The notes under the pieces are model-generated. The model was not told the origin of the DNA and ran no database searches. It saw nothing but the letters and a program-made list of their open reading frames with translations. A program made the translations under genes and the position numbers. Positions 37,496-46,341 of a DNA stretch of 64,000 nucleotides are shown in pieces; within the stretch, counting starts at the first letter, position 1, and each line of letters begins with the position of its first letter. This stretch comes from Hydrogenovibrio sp. JE_KL2 (lineage in GTDB: Bacteria > Pseudomonadota > Gammaproteobacteria > Thiomicrospirales > Thiomicrospiraceae): the NCBI RefSeq assembly GCF_009296185.1, contig NZ_WBJR01000001.1, forward strand, positions 186,001 through 250,000, written 5' to 3'.

Positions 37496-40400
37496 ATGGG
37501 TCATAGAATTAGAGAGATTCCTTACAACTACACCTCCTTTTCCGATAAAGAAATTGCATTGCGCTTTGTTGGCATGGAAGGCTGGAAATGTATCGAGTCG
37601 CTTCGTGATTCCAGAAATACTGGGCGCTCCGCACGTATGTTATTTGAGGTGCTGGGCGACATGTGGGTGGTTTCGCGTAACCCATACATTCAAGATGACT
37701 TGATTGAAAACCCTAAGCGTCGAGATGCCCTAATCAAGGCGCTTGAGCATAGACTCAAACAAGTTGAATCGCGTCTGAACGGCAATCAAAAGGCTGAGCA
37801 ATTACTGTCTTCTATTCGTGGTGCCGTCAACAAATTCACCGAGTGGTTCCCGCATCAAATCGAACTGCGAAGCAAAGTCCGTAAAAAACTTTCTAAACAT
37901 ACTCGTCTCGATAATATTGACTTCGGTGGTCTAGCGCGTGTTTCTCACGCGACTGATGCAACTGACTGGCGTGTAGAGTTGCCGCTTGTGGTGGTTTCTC
38001 CAGACACGGAAGAAGAAGTTGCCTATCTGGTTGATGGCTGTATTCAACTTGGGCTGACGATTATTCCTCGCGGGGGCGGAACGGGTTACACCGGTGGTGC
38101 GATCCCACTTTATCAAGATTCTGTTGTCATCAACACTGAAAAACTTGAATACATGAGTCTGGTTGAGCACGTCGAACTGCCTGGCATTGGTAAGGTGCCG
38201 ACTATCCAAACCGGCGCGGGGGTAGTGACCCGTCGAGTATCCGAACAAGCTGAACGTTTCGGTTATGCTTTCGCTGTAGACCCGACTTCTCAAGATGCAT
38301 CTTGTATCGGTGGGAATATTGCGATGAATGCGGGCGGTAAAAAAGCCGTCCTGTGGGGTACAACGCTGGATAACCTTGCTTCATGGAAGATGGTTACCCC
38401 TGATGCCGAGTGGTTAGAAGTAGAGCGTATCAACCATAACCTTGGTAAGTTGCAGGATCAAAATACCGTTACCTTCCGCATTAACCGTTATGAAAAAGAT
38501 GGCAAAACGCCTGTTGGTAAAACTGAAACCCTTGAAATGCCGGGGACGGCTTTCCGCCATGCAGGATTAGGTAAGGATGTAACCGATAAATTCCTTAGCG
38601 GTCTGCCGGGGATTCAAAAGGAAGGCTGTGATGGTCTAATCACCTCAGCGCGTTTTGTCGTGCATCGTATGCCAAGCCATATCCGTACGGTTTGTTTGGA
38701 GTTTTTCGGAACCGATTTGAGTAAGGCTGTGCCTGCGATTGTAGAAATCACCGACTATATCGAATCCAAGAAAGCGCACGGCATCTTGCTGTCGGGGCTT
38801 GAGCATCTGGACGAACGCTATATCAAAGCCGTCAACTACAACACCAAGGCCAACCGCAAAGGTCTGCCGAAAATGATTCTGCTTGCGGATATTGCTGGTG
38901 AGAATGGTTTTGAAGTTGCCAACACGGCGCAAGAGATTGTCGAGCTGGCGAAGAAGCGTGATGCAGAAGGGTTTATCGCCGTTTCAGAAGAGGCTAGAAA
39001 ACGCTTTTGGCTAGATCGCTCTCGTACAGCAGCCATTTCAAAGCATACCAACGCATTTAAGATCAATGAAGATGTCGTTATCCCGCTTGAAAACCTCAAC
39101 GAGTACAACACCGAGATTGAGCGCATCAATATTGAAGAGTCCATCAAGAACAAACTCCAGATATTGGATCAGTTGAACGCCTATTTCGCAGGTGAAATTC
39201 CTGAATACACTTTGGAAGATGATTTCGAGAACTCGGAAGGGCAACCTGCCAGTTACTTTAAAGACAAGGTTGCAGCAACGCTTGAGCATATCGGCAAAAC
39301 CAAAGCCAGATGGGAAGGTATCTTGCAGAATCTGGATGTTCAGGTTTCGACCAAGCCTGACTTGTTGTTAGAGGGCGAAGCGCTGAAACTGAGCGCGGAC
39401 GATACCTTTGTTAGCTTGCTGCTAAAACGCGAAATCAAGATTTCCTACAAAGCGGAAATGGTGACTTTCTTACAGGAAGTATTCATGGGCCATGACTTTG
39501 AAGCCCTACATACGCGCCTTAAGAAGTTGCACTTTGAAATCCGTAACGCCCGTTTGTTTGTTGCACTACATATGCACGCAGGGGATGGGAATATTCATAC
39601 GAATATTCCGGTTCACTCCAATAACTATGAAATGATTCATCAGGCGGAAGTGATTGTTGATCGTATCATGGAGATTGCCAAACGCTTAAATGGGGTTATT
39701 TCTGGTGAGCATGGTATTGGACTGACCAAATTCCAATATCTGGACAAAGATAAGATTCAGGCATTTGTGGATTACAAAAACAAGGTGGATCCACATGGTC
39801 ACTTCAACAAAGGTAAGTTGATGCCGGGTTCTGGCTTGCAGAACGCTTATACGCCGTCGTTACATTTGGTGGAACAAGAAGCTTTGATTCTTGAAGCGAA
39901 TGATTTGGACTTGCTCAACAAAGATATTAAAGACTGTTTACGCTGCGGTAAATGTAAACCGGTTTGTCAGACGCATATCCCGCGTGCGAATTTATTGTAT
40001 TCGCCACGTAACAAAATCTTGGCGACCGGTCAGGTGATTGAAGCCTTCTTGTATGAAGAGCAGACCAGGCGCGGCATTTCGTTACATCATTTTGATGCGA
40101 TGAATGATGTTGCCGACCATTGTACAACCTGTCATAAGTGTGAGTCGCCGTGTCCGGTTGATATCGACTTTGGGGATGTTTCCATCCGTATGCGTACCAT
40201 CTTGACCAATATGGGGCAGAAGAAGTCGAGCATTATGGTGAAGTTGGCGTTGTATTTCTTGAATACCAAGAATCCATTCACCATCAGTCTGCTTCGCAAA
40301 ACCATGATCGGTTGGGGAGCGGTAGCCATGACGCTGGGTCATCGTTTTGCCAAATTATTTGGTTTGGTTGAGCGTAAGAATGCTTTGCCGGCAAGTACCA

Positions 40401-41347
40401 GTGAACCTGCTCCAATACAGCAACACGTTATTAACTTTGTCAGAAAACCGTTGGATACAGGGCCAAACCAAAGCAGCTATCGTTCTGTGCTTGGTTTGGA
40501 AGATGCGACTCAAGTTCCGATTGTTCGTGATCCGAATAAGACAACCGAAGATACCGAAGCCGTATTCTATTTCCCTGGGTGTGGTTCAGAACGTTTGTTT
40601 AGTGATATCGGGTTGGCGACGATTTCATCTTTGTATGATGCCGGCGTTCAAACGGTATTGCCACCGGGTTATCTGTGTTGTGGTTATCCGCAGGCAGCAG
40701 CAGGTTTGGCGCAAAAAAGCTCTCAGATTACGACAGAGAACCGCGCGTTATTCCACCGTGTTGCCAATACCTTGAATTACATGGATATCAATACGGTCAT
40801 CGTTTCTTGCGGTACTTGTTATGACCAATTGACTAAATATGAGTTCGAACGTATTTTCCCAGGCTGTCGATTGATGGATATCCATGAGTTCCTAACGGAA
40901 AGAGGCATGGGCTTGGAAAATCCAACCGGCAAACAGTATTTGTATCATACGCCATGCCATGATCCGATGAAGAAAATGGATGGAACGACGGTCGCGAAGG
41001 ACTTGCTTAAGTCTGAAGTTTTGTTCTCTGACCGTTGTTGTGCGGAAGCTGGAACTTTGGCGACAAGCCGTCCTGATATTGCCAACCAACTGCGTTTCCG
41101 TAAAGAGGAAGAGTTGACGAAGGGGATTGTCGAACTGACGGGTGAAACCAAAGTGAAAAACGGCGAGGTGAAACTGCTGACTTCCTGTCCTGCCTGTCAA
41201 CAAGGTTTGAATCGTTATCACGACAATACCGGCTTGGATACGGATTATATTGTGGTTGAGCTGATGAAAAATCGTTACGGCAAGACTTGGAATAAAGAGT
41301 TTTATGAAAAGCTCAAGAATGGTGGTGTAGAAAAAGTACTGTTGTAA
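37496..41347 (+). CDS. Giant FAD-linked oxidase/Fe-S oxidoreductase (D-lactate/glycolate dehydrogenase-like, DUF3683 type)
   Basis: This 1283-residue protein fuses several modules. Residues ~1-110 are a DUF3683-like start ([18 protein letters not shown]). About 170-480 is an FAD-binding domain ([12 protein letters not shown]), and a long FAD-oxidase C-terminal domain ends near [12 protein letters not shown] and GEHGIGLTK. Two [4Fe-4S] sites follow ([12 protein letters not shown] and [12 protein letters not shown]). Last are two CCG domains ([32 protein letters not shown]). It resembles GlcD plus GlcF joined in one chain, probably oxidising a 2-hydroxy acid. The frame is open up to 37412, but ATG 37496 gives the family start. 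A small cytochrome c follows on the opposite strand. Confidence 0.9.
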   Translation: MGHRIREIPYNYTSFSDKEIALRFVGMEGWKCIESLRDSRNTGRSARMLFEVLGDMWVVSRNPYIQDDLIENPKRRDALIKALEHRLKQVESRLNGNQKAEQLLSSIRGAVNKFTEWFPHQIELRSKVRKKLSKHTRLDNIDFGGLARVSHATDATDWRVELPLVVVSPDTEEEVAYLVDGCIQLGLTIIPRGGGTGYTGGAIPLYQDSVVINTEKLEYMSLVEHVELPGIGKVPTIQTGAGVVTRRVSEQAERFGYAFAVDPTSQDASCIGGNIAMNAGGKKAVLWGTTLDNLASWKMVTPDAEWLEVERINHNLGKLQDQNTVTFRINRYEKDGKTPVGKTETLEMPGTAFRHAGLGKDVTDKFLSGLPGIQKEGCDGLITSARFVVHRMPSHIRTVCLEFFGTDLSKAVPAIVEITDYIESKKAHGILLSGLEHLDERYIKAVNYNTKANRKGLPKMILLADIAGENGFEVANTAQEIVELAKKRDAEGFIAVSEEARKRFWLDRSRTAAISKHTNAFKINEDVVIPLENLNEYNTEIERINIEESIKNKLQILDQLNAYFAGEIPEYTLEDDFENSEGQPASYFKDKVAATLEHIGKTKARWEGILQNLDVQVSTKPDLLLEGEALKLSADDTFVSLLLKREIKISYKAEMVTFLQEVFMGHDFEALHTRLKKLHFEIRNARLFVALHMHAGDGNIHTNIPVHSNNYEMIHQAEVIVDRIMEIAKRLNGVISGEHGIGLTKFQYLDKDKIQAFVDYKNKVDPHGHFNKGKLMPGSGLQNAYTPSLHLVEQEALILEANDLDLLNKDIKDCLRCGKCKPVCQTHIPRANLLYSPRNKILATGQVIEAFLYEEQTRRGISLHHFDAMNDVADHCTTCHKCESPCPVDIDFGDVSIRMRTILTNMGQKKSSIMVKLALYFLNTKNPFTISLLRKTMIGWGAVAMTLGHRFAKLFGLVERKNALPASTSEPAPIQQHVINFVRKPLDTGPNQSSYRSVLGLEDATQVPIVRDPNKTTEDTEAVFYFPGCGSERLFSDIGLATISSLYDAGVQTVLPPGYLCCGYPQAAAGLAQKSSQITTENRALFHRVANTLNYMDINTVIVSCGTCYDQLTKYEFERIFPGCRLMDIHEFLTERGMGLENPTGKQYLYHTPCHDPMKKMDGTTVAKDLLKSEVLFSDRCCAEAGTLATSRPDIANQLRFRKEEELTKGIVELTGETKVKNGEVKLLTSCPACQQGLNRYHDNTGLDTDYIVVELMKNRYGKTWNKEFYEKLKNGGVEKVLL

Positions 41348-41367
41348 TGCAGTATTGATTCATAGAT

Positions 41368-41400
41368 ATAAAAAAACCTCCGAAATGGAGGTTTTTTTAT
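41368..41400 (+). terminator. Bidirectional terminator between the oxidoreductase and cytochrome c genes
   Basis: AAAAAACCTCC pairs with GGAGGTTTTTT around a GAAAT loop. The genes on either side converge on it, so it can serve both. Confidence 0.9.
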
Positions 41401-41414
41401 ATCCGGTGACGGAG

Positions 41415-41714
41415 TTATTTTTGAGATGAGTAGTAAGCAGCCAATGCTTTAATTTCATCATCAGTCAGACCTTTAGCAAACATTTGCATGGTTGCATTGT
41501 GACGGAAACCGTCTCTGAAGTCTTTTAGTGCTTTCTCAAGGTAAGCAGCATGCTGACCAGCAAGTACCGGAAAGTTTGGAACAACGCTATGGCCACCCTG
41601 GCCGTGGCAACCTACACAGGTTTTTACTTTTGCAGGTTCTTCCGCTGCATTGGCAACAGGCGCAAGTGTTAAAGTTGCTAAAGATGCGAGTAGCGCTAAA
41701 GTTGTTTTTTTCAT
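41415..41714 (-). CDS. Small periplasmic class I cytochrome c
   Basis: The 99-residue precursor has a Sec signal (~1-23, ending in NAA). A single haem site CVGCHGQGGHS is followed by VVPNFPVLAGQHAAYLEKAL, and an axial methionine lies in NATMQMFAKGLTDDEI. This is the c553/c-type monohaem pattern of small soluble electron carriers. The gene stands alone, with its own upstream spacer. It might accept electrons from SoxAX or feed an oxidase; the sequence does not tell which. Confidence 0.92.
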   Translation of the reverse strand: MKKTTLALLASLATLTLAPVANAAEEPAKVKTCVGCHGQGGHSVVPNFPVLAGQHAAYLEKALKDFRDGFRHNATMQMFAKGLTDDEIKALAAYYSSQK

Positions 41715-41837
41715 GTTTACTTTCTCATTTCATCGAATTTAGAAAAATAGTTCGCTTATTAGAAACTATCCCTGCTATGAGGTCAAGTTTAAGAGAATTG
41801 CTAAAGCTTGAATTCAGCACAAAGTTTTTAAATGGGG

Positions 41838-42422
41838 CTAGAAGACAGTTATTTGTTTTTCGGTGACCAATCCATTCAATTTAATGTCCCATGGTTGGCT
41901 GAGGAGTGTATCGACTTTTTGGCATTGGTGTGCCCAGCCAATCAATTTGGGTGAGAGACCTGGAAAAAGGCGCTTGAATTGAAATGTCTTGTCATAGTAG
42001 CCACCCCCCATTCCAATTCGGTTTCCGGTCGTATCGAAACAGACAAGAGGTGTGATCACCAAATCCAAGTGTTTACCGTCAATCAACAGGTGCTTGCCTA
42101 CTTGTGGTTCGCGAATACCAAAGTATTTTGGTATCAAGCGCGTTGACGGCGTATAGGGGGCAAACATCATTGGGCGTCTTAGGTATTGCGTCAATACCGG
42201 GAGATAGACTTCAATTTTTCGTTGCCACAAGGCTTTGATTAAATATTGGGTATCAAGCTCACCATCTTCGGATAAAAAAAGGGAAACTTTGCGTGCACGC
42301 GTCAAAAAACGGCTTCTAAGAATCAGTTTGGCGGCAGCTTTGGCGTGTTGTCTTTGCGCTTCTGGAGAAAGCGATCTTCTGTTTTTGCGACATTGTTGGC
42401 GAAGAGTTGCTTGAGATGTCAT
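41838..42422 (-). CDS. ygfA: 5-formyltetrahydrofolate cyclo-ligase (YgfA/Fau)
   Basis: The enzyme returns 5-formyl-THF to the active folate pool. The 194-residue protein has FLSEDGELDTQYLIKALW, VYLPVL, the metal/ATP motif GNRIGMGGGYYDKTF and a C-terminal GLVTEK. The start is ATG 42422 (MTSQATLRQQ). The frame stays open to 42470, but that stretch lies inside the 6S RNA 3' region and is not homologous. zapA-6S RNA-ygfA is the conserved gammaproteobacterial order, and the gene is probably transcribed through from the 6S promoter. Confidence 0.93.
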   Translation of the reverse strand: MTSQATLRQQCRKNRRSLSPEAQRQHAKAAAKLILRSRFLTRARKVSLFLSEDGELDTQYLIKALWQRKIEVYLPVLTQYLRRPMMFAPYTPSTRLIPKYFGIREPQVGKHLLIDGKHLDLVITPLVCFDTTGNRIGMGGGYYDKTFQFKRLFPGLSPKLIGWAHQCQKVDTLLSQPWDIKLNGLVTEKQITVF

Positions 42423-42452
42423 TGAGCGGCTTGATTGGTAATGTGGAATGTG

Positions 42453-42611
42453 TGAATACGGACTAGGCAAATTACCCTGAACCGTGAAGTTCAGGTGGCA
42501 GCCTCCTCAGAAGATTTAGGCTTCTCGGACATAAGCGAGATGCTCACCATCTTAAGTATCTGGCCCCAAGGTCAAAGCTATCGGCAGGGGGTTAAACCTA
42601 GCCCGTATGTG
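42453..42611 (-). ncRNA. ssrS: 6S RNA (SsrS)
   Basis: 6S RNA binds sigma-70 RNA polymerase and mimics an open promoter. It lies between zapA and ygfA on the minus strand, as in other gammaproteobacteria. The conserved core reads GGTGAGCATCTCG, then TCCGAGAAGCC, very close to the E. coli sequence. The ends pair: ATACGGGCTAGG (42597-42608) with CCTAGTCCGTAT (42456-42467), 12 positions with one G-T. About 159 bases is slightly short for the family. End coordinates are inferred from the stem and the promoter. Confidence 0.9.
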
Positions 42612-42616
42612 ACTTT

Positions 42617-42643
42617 ATTATAGCAAGATTTCGCTCTTTACAA
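42617..42643 (-). promoter_or_regulatory. 6S RNA promoter
   Basis: On the minus strand a perfect TATAAT (42617-42622) lies 15 bases after TTGTAA (42638-42643). The predicted start is about 7 bases downstream, at the base of the terminal stem. Confidence 0.7.
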
Positions 42644-42716
42644 GCTTAAAATTCATCAGAAAAACTGATTAGGTGTTAGAGAGGGTGCTAAGGAAGAGGT
42701 CGTGTAGGGAGTTTAA

Positions 42717-42998
42717 TTACTCTTGAGATTGCGCCATTTGTGCAATGGTTTCATCAAGTTGGTCTTCTAATTGTAGACAGTATTGAGTAGTTTCGGATTT
42801 GAGTTGCAGATAGTCGTAACACATATTCAGCGCTACCATCAGTACCTTGCTTTCCCCTTTTAGACCTTTAACTTGATCAAGCTTGTCTTCCAATAATGTC
42901 GCGGCTTCAATCAGTTTTTCTCTGTCTTCTGGCTCGCAAGGAACTTGGAAAGTGTGGTTCATTAAAGATAGGGTTAGCATAGCTTTCTCAACTGTCAT
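42717..42998 (-). CDS. zapA: Cell-division protein ZapA
   Basis: ZapA cross-links FtsZ filaments at the division ring. The 93-residue protein has the ZapA pattern: an N-terminal strand (LTLSLMNHTFQVPCEPEDRE), a helix with LIEAATLLEDKLDQV, and ALNMCYDYLQLKSET leading into a coiled coil. The start could be ATG 42998 or ATG 42980; the latter has GAGAAAG upstream. Location directly before 6S RNA is diagnostic. Confidence 0.9.
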   Translation of the reverse strand: MTVEKAMLTLSLMNHTFQVPCEPEDREKLIEAATLLEDKLDQVKGLKGESKVLMVALNMCYDYLQLKSETTQYCLQLEDQLDETIAQMAQSQE

Positions 42999-43106
42999 TG
43001 GTGTTCGTGATTTATGGTATTATTCATCATTTATAGCAATTACTCAAGGCAATACTCAAGACAATTTCTTAAGCATGCCTGACAATATTATTTAGGTTAG
43101 TCAACA

Positions 43107-43676
43107 ATGAATTTTGATCAAATTAATGAGGCAATGGTTCCTTATCCTGAGCTTGAATCCCCTTCTTTTTTACAAGGTATGTTGATGGGGTTGATGTGCG
43201 GAGATGCCGATTTAAAAGAAAGCGCTTGGGTGAAAAGAATACTAGAAGAGGCTGATATCAAGTCTGTTAAGGAAGGTTTTTTACTAGCGTTGCATGATCT
43301 TTATTTAGAGGCCGAGAAAGGACTAAACGGTTCAGGTTTCGAGCTGGAGCTGTGTTTGCCCGAAGAAAATGAATCCTTGAAATTCCGCGCGGCAATGCTT
43401 GGACAATGGTGCGAAGGCTTTTTGTATGGAATGGGTCTTGTCGGACAAAGTGAAGATAAGCTCAAAGGTGATGTTGCAGAGCTCTTTAGGGATTTTGGCG
43501 ATATCGCACGTATTGAAATCCTGGATTTGGAAGAAGCAACAGACGAAGATGAATCGGATTTCATGCAGTTGATGGAGTTTGTGAAAATTGGTGTGCTGAC
43601 CATCAATGAAACGCTTAATCCTGTCGAAGGTTCACCCATCATGACCCAGCAACCACCAACGGATACCCTGCACTAA
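43107..43676 (+). CDS. ygfB: UPF0149 family protein YgfB
   Basis: The 189-residue acidic protein belongs to the YgfB/YecA-like UPF0149 family: FLQGMLMGLMCGDAD near the start, then the conserved LGQWCEGFLYGMGL and a C-terminal DESDFMQLMEFVKIGVL. In E. coli ygfB precedes pepP and ubiH, exactly the arrangement here, divergent from zapA. In Pseudomonas YgfB affects a regulator of beta-lactamase; a role here is unknown. Confidence 0.9.
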   Translation: MNFDQINEAMVPYPELESPSFLQGMLMGLMCGDADLKESAWVKRILEEADIKSVKEGFLLALHDLYLEAEKGLNGSGFELELCLPEENESLKFRAAMLGQWCEGFLYGMGLVGQSEDKLKGDVAELFRDFGDIARIEILDLEEATDEDESDFMQLMEFVKIGVLTINETLNPVEGSPIMTQQPPTDTLH

Positions 43677-43705
43677 CCATATAAATTCACAAAGGACTAG
43701 GCTGA

Positions 43706-45106
43706 ATGATCTCCAACATCGACGCGGCTCAAAAAAGACGAGAACAGGTGTTTGACACCATGGTAGAGGATTCGATCATGATGGTGGCATCTGGAGAAGA
43801 GCAGATACGCAATCTAGATGTCGAGTTCCCGTTCAGAGTTCAGTCGGACTTTCATTATCTCACGGGATTTGAAGAACCCGACGCCGTTTTAGTTCTCATA
43901 AAACGCAATCAAGAAAGCCAAACCAAACAGAAGGCCGTACTGTTTCTGCGACCAAAAGATGTTGAAAAAGAAATCTGGCAGGGCCGACGCTTAGGGGTGG
44001 CGAATGCTCCTGCGACTTTGCTGATGGATGACGCGTTTTCCATAGAGGACTTTGAGGACGAAATGTCTGATTTGGTTGAAGGCACCGAAACACTTTATTT
44101 CAGTTTTGCTCAACTCTCGGAATGGTCAGATTTGTTAAGTGGTTGGATTTCAGCACAAAAAGCCAAATCCAGAAAGGGGATTGAGGCGCCGGCAACTTTG
44201 TCGGATGCGGATGTGATTTTGCATGAAATGCGTTTGGTGAAGTCTTCCGAAGAAATTGAGTGGATGAAACAGGCGGCTCAGATTTCAGTGCAGGGGCATT
44301 TGGCGGCGATGTCTTGGGCGGCGAAATCAATTGCAAAATCTGCCAGGTTGGGTAAGGCACAGGACTTTGAACCTGTTTACGAGTACCAAATGCAAGCCGC
44401 GCTAGAATATAAGTTTAAGGAGCAGGGTTCTGCTCGTGTTGCCTTTAATTTGATTGTGGCAGGCGGTGAGAATGCGTGCATTTTGCATTACACTGAAAAC
44501 AATGCGCGCTTGAAAGCGGGTGATTTGGTGTTGGTTGATGCCGGTGCGGAATATCAAGGGTATGCTGGCGATATTACGAACACCTTTCCAGTTGATGGCA
44601 GATTTTCAGAGGCTCAACGAGCGTTGTATCAAATCGTTTTGGATGCACAACAAGCAGCGATTTCAGCGATTGCGCCGGGTGTTCGCTATGATGAAATGCA
44701 TAAGGCGTCAACACGGGTTTTGGTTGAAGGTTTGGTTGGGCTAGGAATCTTGAAGGGCGAGATAAGCACGCTACTTGAAAATGAAGCCTATAAACCGTTT
44801 TTTATGCATGGAACCGGGCATTGGCTTGGACGAGACGTGCACGATGTAGGGCACTACAAGCTCAAAGGGCAATGGCGACCGCTAGAGCCGGGCATGATTG
44901 TTACCGTGGAGCCCGGGTTGTATATTTCCGAGGAAATCGGGCGTGAACACCAGGTGGATGAGAAATATTGGAATATCGGCATCAGAATTGAAGATGATGT
45001 TCAGGTCACCTATTCGGGGCACGAAGTATTGACGTTTGGCTTGCCGCGGACACCGGAAGAGATTGAACTTTTCATGGAAAATGCGGCGGTTGGAGACGAG
45101 GGTTAA
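43706..45106 (+). CDS. pepP: Xaa-Pro aminopeptidase PepP with a repeat-derived insertion
   Basis: PepP removes the N-terminal residue preceding proline. The 466-residue protein has the creatinase-like N-domain (DFHYLTGFEEPDAVL) and the pita-bread catalytic domain. The metal ligands are in DAGAEYQGYAGDITNTF, HGTGHWLGRDVHDVG, TVEPGLY and RIEDD. Between the conserved HLAAM and YEYQMQAALEY segments it has about 15 residues more than E. coli or Pseudomonas PepP. That extra loop (SIAKSARLGKAQDF) is encoded by a copy of the dispersed repeat. The reading frame is kept and no catalytic residue is touched. Operon ygfB-pepP-ubiH-ubiI. Confidence 0.95.
   Translation: MISNIDAAQKRREQVFDTMVEDSIMMVASGEEQIRNLDVEFPFRVQSDFHYLTGFEEPDAVLVLIKRNQESQTKQKAVLFLRPKDVEKEIWQGRRLGVANAPATLLMDDAFSIEDFEDEMSDLVEGTETLYFSFAQLSEWSDLLSGWISAQKAKSRKGIEAPATLSDADVILHEMRLVKSSEEIEWMKQAAQISVQGHLAAMSWAAKSIAKSARLGKAQDFEPVYEYQMQAALEYKFKEQGSARVAFNLIVAGGENACILHYTENNARLKAGDLVLVDAGAEYQGYAGDITNTFPVDGRFSEAQRALYQIVLDAQQAAISAIAPGVRYDEMHKASTRVLVEGLVGLGILKGEISTLLENEAYKPFFMHGTGHWLGRDVHDVGHYKLKGQWRPLEPGMIVTVEPGLYISEEIGREHQVDEKYWNIGIRIEDDVQVTYSGHEVLTFGLPRTPEEIELFMENAAVGDEG
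44335..44385. repeat. Dispersed repeat, copy F, inside pepP
   Basis: AAAATCTGCCAGGTTGGG (44335-44352) is an 18-base exact consensus arm read in frame as the tail of codon A and KSARLG. The matching right arm has decayed; AACCT remains at 44370-44374, 20 bases after GGTT, the same gap as in complete copies. It coincides with an extra peptide loop in PepP. Confidence 0.75.
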
Positions 45107-45108
45107 AG

Positions 45109-46320
45109 ATGGCATCTCAAAAAGCTCAGTCCAGTGTAGAAACCCCTATAAACGTTGATGCGTTTATTAATGGAGGCGGTCCTGTTGGCTTGATTTTGGC
45201 ATTGGGGCTGGCAAAACAAAACAGACAAGTGGTTTTGGTTGAGCAGTCTGCGCCAAAGCAAGGTCCTTCTTTTGACGGACGGGTGCTGGCATTGAGCTAT
45301 GGTTCACGTTTGGTGCTGGAGCAGTTGGGTATTTGGCAACAGCTTGAGCCTTTTACCACCGAAATATCGGATATTCATGTTTCGCAAAAAGGGTTTATGG
45401 GGGTTACGCATTTGCATGCGAAAGAAGCGAAAGTGCCGGCACTGGGTTACAGTGTGACCGCTTATGATTTAGGTCAGGTACTTTGGCAAATTGCCGGCGA
45501 ACACAGTCGTATTCAGCTTTTTACCGAATGTTCCTTAGCGTCATTTGGACAACAAGCTTCTGGGGTTTCGATTGCCATTCAATGCCAGAAAAAAGAGGCG
45601 GCACATGATTATTTTCATGCCAAACTATTGATTGGTGCTGACGGAACCTACTCTAAAGTCAGAGACATTCTCGGGTTGCCGCTTGAAGAGAACGATTATG
45701 GCGCATTTGGCTTTATTGCCAAGATAGAAACCGAACTTGAACCCAATGGTTGGGCATTTGAACGCTTTACTAATGAAGGTCCGGTTGCCTTGCTGCCAAT
45801 GGGAGGCGCTTTTCATAAGGCGGTTATGGTGGTTCCTAATGACAAAAGAGAAGCGGTTGCGGCTTTGGATGATCGATCCTTTATGGCACTGTTTAGTGAA
45901 AAAATGGGCGAAAGACTCGGCCGGTTTGTCAGCATTAGCGACAGAGTTGCTTACCCGTTAAAAGAAACCTATGTGCCGGAAATGGTTCAGGGAAGAGTAG
46001 TGTTGATGGGGAATGCATCTCACACTCAGCACCCGGTCGCCGCGCAAGGGTTGAATTTGGGGATTAGTGATATTCAAACTTTCTTGGCGATGATGGACGA
46101 TGTTGAAGATTTGGGTGATGATACGGTTTTGCTGCAATATCAGACAGAACAACAAGCTCATCACCAGAAAATCATGGGCTTTACTGATAGTTTGATTCAG
46201 GTGTTCCAAGCACCGTCTCCTGTTGTCGGGCATATGCGAGGCATCGGTTTGATGGCGATGGAGGCGATGCCTAATTTGCGCAAACGCTTGTCGCGTATGG
46301 CGATGGGTTTGGCAAAATAA
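45109..46320 (+). CDS. ubiH: Ubiquinone biosynthesis hydroxylase UbiH
   Basis: UbiH is the FAD monooxygenase that hydroxylates C4 (octaprenyl ring) in ubiquinone synthesis. The 403-residue protein shows GGGPVGLILALGLAKQ (FAD), DGRVLALSYGSR, LIGADGTYSKVRD and GNASHTQHPVAAQGLNLG (FAD/NADH site). The start is two bases after the pepP stop. The pepP-ubiH-ubiI order is conserved. The N-terminus is slightly longer than in E. coli. Confidence 0.93.
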   Translation: MASQKAQSSVETPINVDAFINGGGPVGLILALGLAKQNRQVVLVEQSAPKQGPSFDGRVLALSYGSRLVLEQLGIWQQLEPFTTEISDIHVSQKGFMGVTHLHAKEAKVPALGYSVTAYDLGQVLWQIAGEHSRIQLFTECSLASFGQQASGVSIAIQCQKKEAAHDYFHAKLLIGADGTYSKVRDILGLPLEENDYGAFGFIAKIETELEPNGWAFERFTNEGPVALLPMGGAFHKAVMVVPNDKREAVAALDDRSFMALFSEKMGERLGRFVSISDRVAYPLKETYVPEMVQGRVVLMGNASHTQHPVAAQGLNLGISDIQTFLAMMDDVEDLGDDTVLLQYQTEQQAHHQKIMGFTDSLIQVFQAPSPVVGHMRGIGLMAMEAMPNLRKRLSRMAMGLAK

Positions 46321-46341
46321 ACGGATTGAGAAAGGGTTTAA

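Noticed and set aside
42422-42470. N-terminal extension of ygfA
   Set aside because: The segment overlaps the 3' half of the 6S RNA terminal stem and has no homology; the start at 42422 is preferred.
44597-44606. GGCAGATTTT inside pepP, a second possible repeat arm
   Set aside because: It encodes the conserved VDGRF segment of PepP and lacks the CCCCAACCT part; chance match.
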